A DNA stretch of 64,000 nt from Homoserinibacter gongjuensis (GTDB taxonomy: Bacteria; Actinomycetota; Actinomycetes; Actinomycetales; Microbacteriaceae), in the NCBI RefSeq assembly GCF_030161875.1, contig NZ_BSVA01000001.1, positions 2,356,001-2,420,000 on the forward strand. The letters run 5' to 3'. The notes below the pieces were generated by a model, which was not told where the DNA came from, ran no database searches, and was given only the letters and a program-made list of their open reading frames with translations. Both the position numbers and the translations under genes were made by a program. This document shows, piece after piece, positions 1-8,713 of this stretch. Each line of letters starts with the position of its first letter. Position 1 is the stretch's first letter.

Positions 1-273
1 GAGCTCCACGAGCGCGCGGCCGTCGGGAAGGGCGAGCCAGCGGGCGCGCGCCGGGCGACCATCCGCTCCGGTGACCGATCCTGCGGTGCGGAGCACGGCA
101 TCCGGCACCGCTCGCGCGACCACCTCGAGCGTGCCGACGCCGCCGTCGGCCTGCGGCAGCTCGAGCACCTCGTCGCCCGGGCGCACCTCGAGCCAGCCCG
201 CGGCGATCGCGGATGCGGCGGCCGCGGCCGTGCTCGACCCCGTGAACGAGTCGGGGGCCACGACGATCCGCAT
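1..273 (-). CDS. Glycerate kinase family protein (partial, 3' end off window)
   Basis: The 91 codons present read leftwards from an ATG at 273 and run off the window edge. The N-terminus MRIVVAPDSFTGS followed by an Ala-rich helix and the motif PQADGGVGT is the signature of the GarK/GlxK-type glycerate kinase family, which phosphorylates D-glycerate with ATP in the cytoplasm. The family is normally 360-380 residues, so about three quarters is missing only because of the window boundary. The TG-SST segment replaces the more usual KGS-L, within family variation. Substrate is inferred from family only. No partner gene is visible. Confidence 0.8.
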   Translation of the reverse strand, partial: MRIVVAPDSFTGSSTAAAAASAIAAGWLEVRPGDEVLELPQADGGVGTLEVVARAVPDAVLRTAGSVTGADGRPARARWLALPDGRALVEL

Positions 274-379
274 GGCATCCAGTGTGGCGGGTCGTGCCCT
301 CGCGCCCCACCGCACGGCCGTCACGCGGCGGTGCCGCGCGCCGGAACCGGCGGCGGGGACCCCGGTGTAGAAGGGTCTA

Positions 380-421
380 GACATGCGAAAGCCCCGCACA
401 AGTGCGGGGCTTTCGCATGTC
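380..421 (-). terminator. Perfect 20-bp palindrome, terminator for tRNA-Arg
   Basis: Arms 380-399 and 402-421 are perfectly complementary with only two bases (aa) between them. The centre is G/C-rich (gccccgcac/gtgcggggc) with A and T runs on the flanks, so on the minus strand the hairpin ends in a short T-rich stretch. It lies 2 nt beyond the tRNA 3' end, where an intrinsic terminator is expected. The symmetry means it would also stop transcripts on the plus strand. Confidence 0.75.
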
Positions 422-422
422 G

Positions 423-495
423 TGCCCTCGACACGATTCGAACGTGCGACTTCTTCCTCCGGAGGGAAGCGCTCTATCCACTGAGCTACGAGGGC
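423..495 (-). tRNA. tRNA-Arg (anticodon CCG)
   Basis: Read on the minus strand, GCCCTCG at the 5' end pairs with CGAGGGC at the 3' end, followed by discriminator A. The D arm (AGCTCAGTGGATAGAGC), the anticodon stem CTTCC/GGAAG with loop CTCCGGA, and the T arm with GTTCGAATC are all present. The length is 73 nt and CCA is not encoded. The anticodon CCG reads CGG arginine codons. Confidence 0.95.
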
Positions 496-555
496 GAGGC
501 ACTCAGGTTATCAGTTGCGGATCGCCGCCCGACGCACGCGACGTCGCCCGCGCGG

Positions 556-1143
556 CTACAGCGCCGCGAGCACGGAGGCGACGATCGGCTCGGCGTCCCC
601 CGGCTCGAAGAACGCCACCGAACGCACGACGACCCAATACGCGCCATGGAACACGACGGCCTCACCGACGCCGCCCGTCACCGCGAAGTAGGCCTCGTCG
701 GAGCCGTAGGTGGGCACCATCGTGCTCGAGCCGTTCGTGGCGTTCGCCTTCGCCTCGAGTGTGTCGCGGTCGAACGAGGCGACCGAGATGTCGATCGTCT
801 CGCCGCTCGTGCCGTTCTGCCAGCGGCAGACGACCCCCTGCGCGGCGTCCGCCTCGGCGGCGGGCGTGCCGGCATCCGGCGTCCACGAGCCGAGCAGGCT
901 GAAGTTCGGGTTGTAGTCGTACATCGCCTGCAGCGAGACCAGCGAGGTGCACGGCACATCCACGGGGGTCGAGCTCGGCGCCGCGGCGGTCTCGGAGGGC
1001 TCGGGACTCGGCGTCGGCGACGAACTCTCGCTCGGCGTCGCGCTGCGCGTCGGAGCAGGTTCCGGCGTCGTGCACCCGGCCAACAGCACGGATGCCACAA
1101 GCAGAGCGGATGCGGAGGTCACGAGAGCGGCGGCGCGGGGCAT
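556..1143 (-). CDS. Putative lipoprotein of unknown function
   Basis: A 195-residue product with an N-terminal signal peptide and lipobox LLAGC (Cys near residue 24), followed by a Ser/Thr/Pro-rich linker and a compact C-terminal domain with two Cys residues (VPCTSL and VVCRWQ). It should be anchored outside the cell membrane. The C-terminal part resembles actinobacterial DUF3558-like small lipoproteins in size and Cys spacing, but I cannot assign a function. The start at 1143 has GGAGG only 1 nt before the ATG, so either a leaderless start (hexamer cagaat 6 nt upstream) or the in-frame GTG at codon 8 is possible. It is divergent from argS. Confidence 0.75.
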   Translation of the reverse strand: MPRAAALVTSASALLVASVLLAGCTTPEPAPTRSATPSESSSPTPSPEPSETAAAPSSTPVDVPCTSLVSLQAMYDYNPNFSLLGSWTPDAGTPAAEADAAQGVVCRWQNGTSGETIDISVASFDRDTLEAKANATNGSSTMVPTYGSDEAYFAVTGGVGEAVVFHGAYWVVVRSVAFFEPGDAEPIVASVLAAL

Positions 1144-1196
1144 GCCTCCATTCTGACCTGCCACGTGGTCCGGGCCGGCGCGACGGGCGGGGCGGC

Positions 1197-1202
1197 TAGG
1201 AT
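1197..1202 (+). promoter_or_regulatory. Putative -10 element (taggat) for argS
   Basis: TANNNT hexamer taggat ends 8 nt before the GTG start of argS at 1211. No Shine-Dalgarno sequence lies between, so a leaderless or nearly leaderless transcript is inferred. Confidence 0.5.
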
Positions 1203-1210
1203 CGAACCTC

Positions 1211-2870
1211 GTGAATCCCGCCGAACTCGCCGCCGTCCTGCTCGACCACGTGCGCCGGGCGGCCGCCGAGCGCGGCGCAGATCCCGACACCATCGCTCCC
1301 GAGGACGTCACCCTCGAACGCCCCCGCAATCGGGACCACGGCGACTGGGCGTCCAACGCGGCCCTCAAGCTCGGCAAGCGCCTCGGCGTGCCGCCGCGGG
1401 AACTCGCCGATGCGCTCGCGGCGTCCCTCGCCGAGATCGACGGCATCGCGGGCGCCGAGGTCGCCGGACCGGGCTTCCTCAACATCCGCCTCGACGCGGC
1501 GGCCGCGGGCGCGCTGGCCTCGCGCATTCTCGAGCTCGGTGAGAGCTACGGCCGCGGCACGCTCTACGAGGGCGTGCGCATCAACCTCGAGTTCGTCTCG
1601 GCGAACCCCACCGGCCCCATCCACATCGGCGGCACCCGCTGGGCTGCGGTCGGCGACAGCCTGGCCCGGCTCATGGAGGCGCAGGGCGGCCTCGTCACGC
1701 GCGAGTACTACTTCAACGACCACGGCGCCCAGATCGACCGCTTCGCGCGCAGTCTCGTCGCGGCGCACCGCGGTGAGCCGGCTCCGGACGACGGCTACGG
1801 CGGCAGCTACATCCTCGACATCGCGGCGCGCGTCGAGGCCGACTACCCGGGGATCTCGACGCGCTGCCGCGTGCCGAGCAGCAGGAGGTGTTCCGCGAGC
1901 TCGGCGTCGCCCAGATGTTCGGGGAGATCAAGGCGAGCCTGCACGACTTCGGCGTCGACTTCGACGTGTACTTCCACGAGAACTCGTTGCACGACTCGGG
2001 TGCCGTGGAGCGCGCCGTCGCGCGCCTGCGCGAGCTCGGCCACATCTACGAGGCCGACGGCGCCACCTGGCTGCGCACGACCGACTTCGGCGACGACAAG
2101 GATCGGGTCGTCATCAAGTCCGACGGCGAGCCCGCCTACATCTCGGGCGACCTCGCCTACTACCTCGACAAGCGCGAGCGCGGTTTCGAGCGCTGCCTCA
2201 TCATGCTGGGCGCGGATCACCACGGGTACGTCAAGCGCCTCATGGCGATGACGGCGGCGTTCGGGGATGTTCCCTACGTCAACCACGAGATCCTCATCGG
2301 CCAGCTCGTCAATCTGCTGAAAGACGGCGAACCGTTGCGGATGTCGAAGCGAGCGGGCACCGTCGTCACGATGGAGGACCTCGTCGACGCCGTCGGCGTG
2401 GATGCGGCCCGCTACGCGCTCGTGCGCAGTTCGATCGACTCCAACATCGACATCGACCTCGACCTGCTCACCAAGAAGACGAACGACAACCCGGTCTTCT
2501 ATGTGCAGTACGCCCAGTCGCGCACGCGCGCCGTCGACCGCAACGCCGCAGCGGCGGGGTCACCCGGGAGGGCTTCGACCCGTCACTGCTCGCGCACGAG
2601 ACCGAGAGCGAGCTGCTCGGCGCGCTCGCCGAGTTCCCCCGCATCACCCTGCAGGCGGTCGAGTTGCGCGAACCGCACCGGATCGCGCGCTACCTCGAGG
2701 AGCTCGCCGGCTCGTATCACCGCTGGTACGGCTCATGCCGCGTCATCCCGCTCGGCGACGAACCGATCGAGGCCGTGCACCGCGCCCGCCTCACCCTCAA
2801 CGACGCGACGGGGCAGGTGCTGCGCAACGGCCTCGGCCTGCTCGGCGTCTCGGCCCCCGAACGGATGTGA
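1211..2870 (+). CDS. argS: Arginyl-tRNA synthetase (two apparent sequencing frameshifts)
   Basis: Class I synthetase that charges tRNA-Arg in the cytoplasm. The HIGH signature appears as PIHIGG near residue 138 and the KMSKS loop as RMSKR near residue 378. The DALR anticodon-binding domain forms the C-terminus, ending in SAPERM. The start is GTG at 1211. The reading frame breaks in the G run 1849-1852 (expected PGDLDALP) and again in 2556-2559 (expected AAAGVTREGF). One extra G at each site gives a continuous 553-residue protein of normal length. The gene abuts the LmeA-like gene (1 nt gap) and sits close to a tRNA-Arg gene. Confidence 0.95.
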
Positions 2871-2871
2871 C

Positions 2872-3671
2872 ATGAGCGCCACCGCGGCATCGCCCGTCGA
2901 GCTCGCCCCGCGGCGGCGGCGACGCGCGTGGCCGTGGGTGCTGGTGATCCTCGTGGTGCTGCTGGCGGCTGCCGCCGTCGCGGCGGACGTGCTCGTGCGG
3001 GGCATCGCCGAGAGGGTCATCGCGCAGGAGCTCAGCTCTGCGCTCGACGTGCCCGACGACGCATCCGTGGAGGTGCGGATCGGCGGGGGATCGGTGCTGT
3101 TGCAGGCGCTCGCCGGCGGACTCGATCGCGTCGATGTCACCGTCGACGACCTCACGCTGGGACCGCTCACGGGGGATCTGACGATCGTCGCGGAGGGTGT
3201 GCCGCTCGACCCCGGGGCGGCGACGCGGGAGCTGCGCGGACGCTACGCGATCCCCGAGGAGGCCCTGTCGGCTCTCGCGCCCGAGGTCGCGGGGGCGACG
3301 GTCGACGACGTGCACGTCGACGGATCGGAGGTGGTGGCCGGCGGCAGTGCCGTGATCTTCGGCGCGACGCTCGAGTTCGGCCTCGGACTCACCCCTCGAT
3401 CGTCGACGGGGATCTCGCGGTCGACCCCACGAGCGTGCGGATCGGTGCCGACACCTTCACGGCCGAGCAGTTGCGCGCCAACCCGCTGTTCGGGGGTCTC
3501 GCCGACGCCATCCTGCAGCAGCGTCGCGTCTGCATCGCCGATCGCCTGCCTGCCGCGCTCACCCTGACGAGCCTTCAGGCCGGAGGGTCCGAGCTCGTCG
3601 CGACGCTCGACGCCTCGGGTGTGCCGCTCGGGGGCGACGCTTTCCAGCAGCGAGGCGTCTGCTCCGCGTGA
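2872..3671 (+). CDS. LmeA-like DUF2993 membrane-anchored protein (one frameshift)
   Basis: After a short cytoplasmic Pro/Arg segment ([10 protein letters not shown]) there is one hydrophobic anchor and then an extracytoplasmic DUF2993 domain of about 220 residues. Relatives such as mycobacterial LmeA bind phospholipids and help maintain lipoglycan or cell-wall biogenesis. That role is inferred, not visible here. The start ATG at 2872 lies 1 nt after argS. The frame breaks in the C run 3392-3395 (expected [11 protein letters not shown]). One extra C restores a 266-residue protein ending FQQRGVCSA. It is likely co-transcribed with argS. Confidence 0.8.
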
Positions 3672-3773
3672 GTCGGATGCGGTCCGGCACCTCCGCTAAG
3701 ATCGAGGTGGCTTCAGGGACCAAGCCGGGTTCGCTCGCCTCACTCTTCGTTCCGACGTGCCCGTGAGGTTCGC

Positions 3774-5206
3774 ATGACCGCCAATCCCCTCGCCCCCGAG
3801 TGGCTGAGGCCCCCGTCGACGCCAACGCGCTCGCGCCGGGCGTCTGGCCCGCATCCGCCGACCGCGCCGACTCCGGCGCGCTGAGTTTCGGGGGTGTGCC
3901 CGCGACCGCACTGCATGCCGCCTACGGAACCCCGCTCTACATCGTCGACGAGCAGGAGGTGCGCGATCGCGCCACCCGCATCCGCGAGGCGTTCACGGAT
4001 GCCTTCACGCCCCTCGGTGTGCAGGCCGCCGTCTACTACGCAGGCAAGGCGTTCCTCACGATCGAGGTCGCCAGATGGATGACCGAGCTCGGGCTCAACA
4101 TCGACGTGTGCAGCGGGGGAGAGCTCGCCGTCGTGGAGCTCGCGGGGGTCGACCCGCGTCGGGTGGGCCTGCACGGCAACAACAAGAGCCTCACCGAGAT
4201 CGACCGTGCGGTCGAGTTCGGTGTGGGCGCGATTGTTCTCGACAGCGTCGTCGAGATCGACCGTGTCGCGCGCGCCGCCGAGCGGTACGGGCGCGTGCAG
4301 AACGTCCGGCTGCGGATCAACAGCGGCGTGCACGCCTCGACCCACGAGTACCTCGCGACCGCGCGCGAAGACCAGAAGTTCGGCATCCCCGTCTCCGACG
4401 CGTCCGCGGCCGTCGCGGCGATCCGCTCGCACGCGAACCTGCGCTTCCTCGGGCTGCATTCGCACATCGGCTCGCAGATCTTCGACTCTGCCGGGTTCGC
4501 GGAGGCGGCACGCCGTCTGCTCGCGCTGCACGCGGAACTGCTCGAGGGTGGCGAGATCCCCGAGCTCAACCTCGGCGGCGGCTTCGGCATCGCCTACACG
4601 AGCGTCGACGAGGTGACCCCCATCGAGCAGCTCGCGACCGAGCTCGCGGAGGTCGTGAGCAGCGAGTGCGCGCGCCTCGGCATCCCGGTGCCGACCGTCG
4701 CGATCGAGCCGGGCCGGGCCATCATCGGCCCCGCAGGCGTAACGCTCTACGAGGTCGGCACGGTCAAGGACGTCACGGTCGACGATCGCGCCGTGCGCCG
4801 CTACGTGAGCGTCGATGGCGGCATGAGCGACAACCTGCGCACCGCCCTGTACCACGCCGACTACACCGTGCGCATCGCCAACCGTGCCTCGGATGCGGAT
4901 GCCGCCCTCGTGCGCATCGCGGGCAAGCACTGCGAGTCGGGTGACATCGTGGTGCGCGACGACTACCTGCCCGGCGACGTGCAGCCGGGCGACCTCGTGG
5001 CGGTGGCGGCCACGGGCGCCTACTGCTGGTCGCTCTCGAGCAACTACAACTACCTCGGCCGCCCTGCTGTCGTCGCCGTGCGCGACGGCGGCAGCCATGT
5101 GCTCGTGCGCCGGGAGAACGAGCACGACCTGCTGCGTCGCGACGCGGGCTACTCCTCGGCCGCCGAGGACATCGATGTCGACTCCATCCTCGACCGGGAA
5201 CGTTGA
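3774..5206 (+). CDS. lysA: Diaminopimelate decarboxylase (one frameshift)
   Basis: PLP-dependent enzyme of the last lysine step, meso-diaminopimelate to L-lysine. The PLP lysine is in VYYAGKAFL near residue 91. HSHIGSQ, the glycine loop LGGGFGIAY, EPGRAI and the inter-subunit Cys in KHCESGD are all present. The start at 3774 gives an N-terminus MTANPLAPEWLRPPVDANAL once one C is added to the run 3810-3814, the arrangement common in Microbacteriaceae. Without that correction the first recognisable start would be a false ATG at 3800. The repaired length is 477 residues. It heads the lysA-hom-thrC-thrB run. Confidence 0.93.
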
Positions 5207-5215
5207 ACCACACAG

Positions 5216-6546
5216 ATGATCGAATATAGAAACCTCCGCGTCGCGCTTCTCGGGGCCGGCTCCGTCGGCGCCCAGGTCGCATCCCTGCTGCTGCGCCACG
5301 GCGAGGAACTCGCGAGTCGGGTCGGTGCGGGGCTCGAACTCGTCGGCGTCGCGGTGCGCGACCTCGACGCCCCGCGTACCGCCGAGATCCCGAGCGAACT
5401 GCTCACGACCGACGCGCGTTCGCTCATCCTCGGCTCCGACATCGTGATCGAGCTCATGGGGGGCATCGAGCCGGCGCGCGAGTATCTCGAGCTCGCCCTC
5501 ACCTCGGGAGCGGATGTCATCACCGCCAACAAGGCGCTGCTGGCGACCCACGGTCCCGAGCTGTTCGCGATCGCCGAGCAGGTCGGCGCCCAGCTCTACT
5601 ACGAAGCCGCCGTGGGGGCGCGATCCCGATCATCCGCCCTCTGCGCGACAGCCTCGCGGGCGACCGCGTGGTGCGCATCCTGGGCATCGTCAACGGCACC
5701 ACGAACTACATCCTCGACCGCATGGACCAGGGCGGAGACACCCTCGAGGAGGCGCTCGCGGTCGCGACCGAGCTCGGCTACGCCGAAGCCGATCCGACGG
5801 CCGACATCGAGGGCTTCGACGCCGCGCAGAAGGCCGCGATCCTGGCGAGCCTGTCGTTCCACACCACGGTGCCCGTCGACGCGGTGCACCGCGAGGGGAT
5901 CACGGGCATCACCCGCGAGCAGGTCGTCGCCGCCCAGAAGAGCGGCTTCGTCGTCAAGCTGCTCGCGGTGTGCGAGCGCCTCGTCGACCCGGTCACGGGG
6001 GAGGACGGCGTCTCGGCGCGCGTGCACCCCGCCCTCATCCCCGTGAGCCACCCGCTCGCGGCCGTGCACGGCGCCAACAACGCCGTGTTCGTCGAGGCCG
6101 AAGCCGCGGGCAGCCTCATGTTCTACGGCGCAGGCGCCGGCGGGCTCCAGACGGCATCCGCGGTGCTCGGCGACCTCGTCTCGGCGGCACGCCGACACGT
6201 CGTGGGCGGCCCGGGTGTGGCGGAGTCGACGCACGCCGATCTGCCGATCCTGCCGATCAGCTCTGTGACGACGCGCTACCAGATCCGGTTGAGCGTGCTC
6301 GATCGCCCAGGCGTGCTCGCGCGCATCGCGACGCTGTTCTCGGAGCACGGCGTCTCGGTCGAGGCAGTGCAGCAATCCGTGACGAACGTTGACCCCGACG
6401 GTCACGAGGCGAATACACCCGGCGCTACGCTGGTCATCGGCACGCACCGGGCGACGGAGGCCGCGCTCGCCGCGACGGTCGCCGCACTCGCCGAAAGTCC
6501 CGTCGTCGCGCGGGTCGAGAGCGTGCTCCGGGTCGAAGGACAGTAG
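5216..6546 (+). CDS. hom: Homoserine dehydrogenase (one frameshift)
   Basis: NAD(P)H-dependent reduction of aspartate semialdehyde to homoserine, the branch to threonine and methionine. A Rossmann motif LLGAGSVGAQ lies at residues 11-20, TANKALLA in the first domain, and GTTNYIL with ADPTADIEG in the catalytic domain. A C-terminal ACT regulatory domain (LDRPGVLARIATLF) suggests feedback control by threonine. The frame breaks in the G run 5614-5618 (expected AAVGGAIPIIRPL). One G restores a 443-residue protein. It starts 9 nt after lysA. Confidence 0.95.
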
Positions 6547-6552
6547 GAGAAC

Positions 6553-7649
6553 ATGGCTCACCAGTGGCGCGGCGTGCTGCGCGAATACGCAGATCGCCTC
6601 GACGTGTCGGATGCGACACCCGTCATCACGCTCGGCGAGGGCGGTACGCCGCTCATCCCCGCCGCCGCACTCTCCGCGCGCACGGGCACCGAGGTGTGGG
6701 TCAAGTTCGAGGGCATGAACCCGACGGGTTCCTTCAAGGACCGCGGCATGACGATGGCCGTCTCGAAGGCCGTCGAGCACGGCGCGAAGGCGATCATCTG
6801 CGCCTCGACCGGCAACACCTCCGCCTCGGCGGCCGCCTATGCCACCCACGCCGGCATCACGGCTGCGGTGCTCGTGCCCGAGGGCAAGATCGCGATGGGC
6901 AAGCTCGCGCAGGCCATCGCGCACGGCGCGGAGCTGCTGCAGGTACGCGGCAATTTCGACGACTGTCTCGACATCGCGCGCGATCTCGCCGCGAACTACC
7001 CCGTGCATCTCGTGAACTCCGTGAACAACGACCGCATCGAGGGCCAGAAGACTGCGGCCTTCGAGGTCATCGAGGTGCTGGGCGACGCGCCCGACTTCCA
7101 CTTCATCCCGGTCGGCAACGCCGGCAACTACACCGCCTACGCGCGCGGCTACCAGGAAGAGGCCGTGCGCGGCGCGAGCACGAAGCGTCCGCGGATGTTC
7201 GGGTTCCAGGCCGAGGATCGGCTCCGATCGTGCGCGGTGAGATCGTGCGCGACCCCGATACCATCGCCTCCGCGATCCGCATCGGCAATCCCGCATCGTG
7301 GGAGCTCGCCCTCACCGCGCGCGACGAGACCGACGGATACTTCGGCGCGATCAGCGACGCCAAGATCCTCGAGGCGCACCGCATCCTCTCGAGCGAGGTC
7401 GGCATCTTCGTCGAGCCCGCGTCGGCGGCGAGCGTCGCCGGACTGCTCGAGCGTGCCGAGGCGGGCGTGCTGCCTCGCGGCGCGCGCGTGGTGCTCACGG
7501 TCACCGGGCACGGGCTCAAGGACCCGAACTGGGCGCTCAAGGCCGCCGACGGCTCGGATGTGGCGCCCACGAGCGTCGACGTCGACGTGGCCGAGGTCGC
7601 CGAGGTGCTCGGCCTGCGTGCGCAAGCGTCAGCGACGGCGTCTGCATGA
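6553..7649 (+). CDS. thrC: Threonine synthase (one frameshift)
   Basis: PLP enzyme converting O-phosphohomoserine to threonine. The PLP lysine is in TGSFKDRGM near residue 62. [13 protein letters not shown] is the phosphate/PLP loop and [10 protein letters not shown] binds the cofactor phosphate. The frame breaks at the short gg run 7215-7216 (expected [14 protein letters not shown]). One G gives a 365-residue protein, the short bacterial form. It begins 6 nt after hom and its TGA overlaps the ATG of thrB, so translation is probably coupled. Confidence 0.94.
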
Positions 7650-8584
7650 GCCTCCTCGGCCGCACGGTCACGGTGCGGGTGCCGGCGACGACGGCCAACC
7701 TGGGCCCGGGCTTCGACACGCTCGGCATGGCGCTCGCGGTCTACGACGAACTGCAGGTGACCGTGCGCGAGCAGCCGGGCGCAACCGTGCGCGTGATCGG
7801 CGTCGGTGAGGGCGAGGTGCCCACCGACGAGACCAACCTCGTCGTGCGCTCCATCGCCCATGCCTTCGCCGCCGTCGGGCAGGAGTTGCCCGGGCTCGAC
7901 CTCGTGGCGCACAACACCATCCCGCACGGTCGGGGGATGGGTTCCTCGGGCGCCGCGATCGTCTCGGGGATCATGGCGGCGAAGGGCCTGCTCGAGGGTG
8001 TCGTCGAGTTCGACGCCGACCGTCTGCTCGCCCTCGCCACCGACCTCGAGGGCCACCCCGACAATGTCGCGCCTGCCCTGTTCGGCGGGCTCACCATCAC
8101 CTGGGTCACGCCCGACGGACCGCGCTTCAAGAAGCTCATCGTGCACCGCGGCGTCAGCCCGCTCGTGGCGGTTCCGCACGAGCGCACGATGTCGACGGCG
8201 CTCGCCCGCAGCCTCCAGCCCGAATCGGTGCCCCACGAGGATGCGATCTTCAACGTCTCGCGCTCGGCGCTGCTCATCGCGGCGCTCGTGCAGAGCCCCG
8301 AGCTGCTGCTCGCCGCGACCGAGGACAAGCTGCACCAGAGCTACCGCGCGAGCGCGATGCCAGAGACGGATGCCCTCATCCACCTGCTGCGTGCCGATGG
8401 GCTCGCGGCGGTCGTCTCGGGCGCCGGGCCGTCGATCCTCGTGCTGGGTTCCGACCCCGGGCAACGGCTGCGTGCGGCCGAGCTCATCGAGCAGCACGCC
8501 GAATCGACGTGGGAGTGCCTGATGCTCGCCGTCGACTTCCGGGGTGCTACAGTGGTGCTGCACTCAGACGACGCCGCAGCATAG
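7646..8584 (+). CDS. thrB: Homoserine kinase
   Basis: GHMP-family kinase that phosphorylates homoserine for threonine synthase. The ATP-binding loop [13 protein letters not shown] is near residues 93-105, [18 protein letters not shown] is at the N-terminus, and [11 protein letters not shown] is the C-terminal GHMP motif. The length of 312 residues is typical and the gene is intact. ATGA overlap with thrC. A hexamer tacagt near its 3' end (8548-8553) could start the rho transcript. Confidence 0.95.
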   Translation: MSLLGRTVTVRVPATTANLGPGFDTLGMALAVYDELQVTVREQPGATVRVIGVGEGEVPTDETNLVVRSIAHAFAAVGQELPGLDLVAHNTIPHGRGMGSSGAAIVSGIMAAKGLLEGVVEFDADRLLALATDLEGHPDNVAPALFGGLTITWVTPDGPRFKKLIVHRGVSPLVAVPHERTMSTALARSLQPESVPHEDAIFNVSRSALLIAALVQSPELLLAATEDKLHQSYRASAMPETDALIHLLRADGLAAVVSGAGPSILVLGSDPGQRLRAAELIEQHAESTWECLMLAVDFRGATVVLHSDDAAA

Positions 8585-8713
8585 CTGCCGCGAGGGTGCA
8601 TTCCACTGGCACTCGCCGCTTGCGGTTTCCCGCATCTCATGCAACCCGAACCGCATCGCGCGGTGCCTCCAGCCCGGGAAGTTCTGTGCCCGGGGCGAAA
8701 GGACGATCCAGTC
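8585..8713 (+). promoter_or_regulatory. rho leader region
   Basis: A 129-nt non-coding stretch between thrB and the chosen rho GTG. Two self-complementary cccggg blocks (8673-8678 and 8689-8694, 10-nt loop) can form a small hairpin just before the purine-rich gaaagga at 8697-8703. rho genes in several bacteria are autoregulated through their leader. A similar role here is inference. An in-frame ATG at 8639 could extend Rho by 25 residues, but I see no ribosome-binding site for it. Confidence 0.4.

Noticed and set aside
3672..3773. Lysine riboswitch or attenuator before lysA
   Set aside because: The gap is only 102 nt and lacks the long conserved helices of a lysine riboswitch or a Lys-rich leader peptide.
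3740..5551. 603-residue minus-strand open frame over lysA and hom
   Set aside because: Shadow of lysA, whose own frame carries all catalytic motifs. No start context or family pattern on the minus strand.
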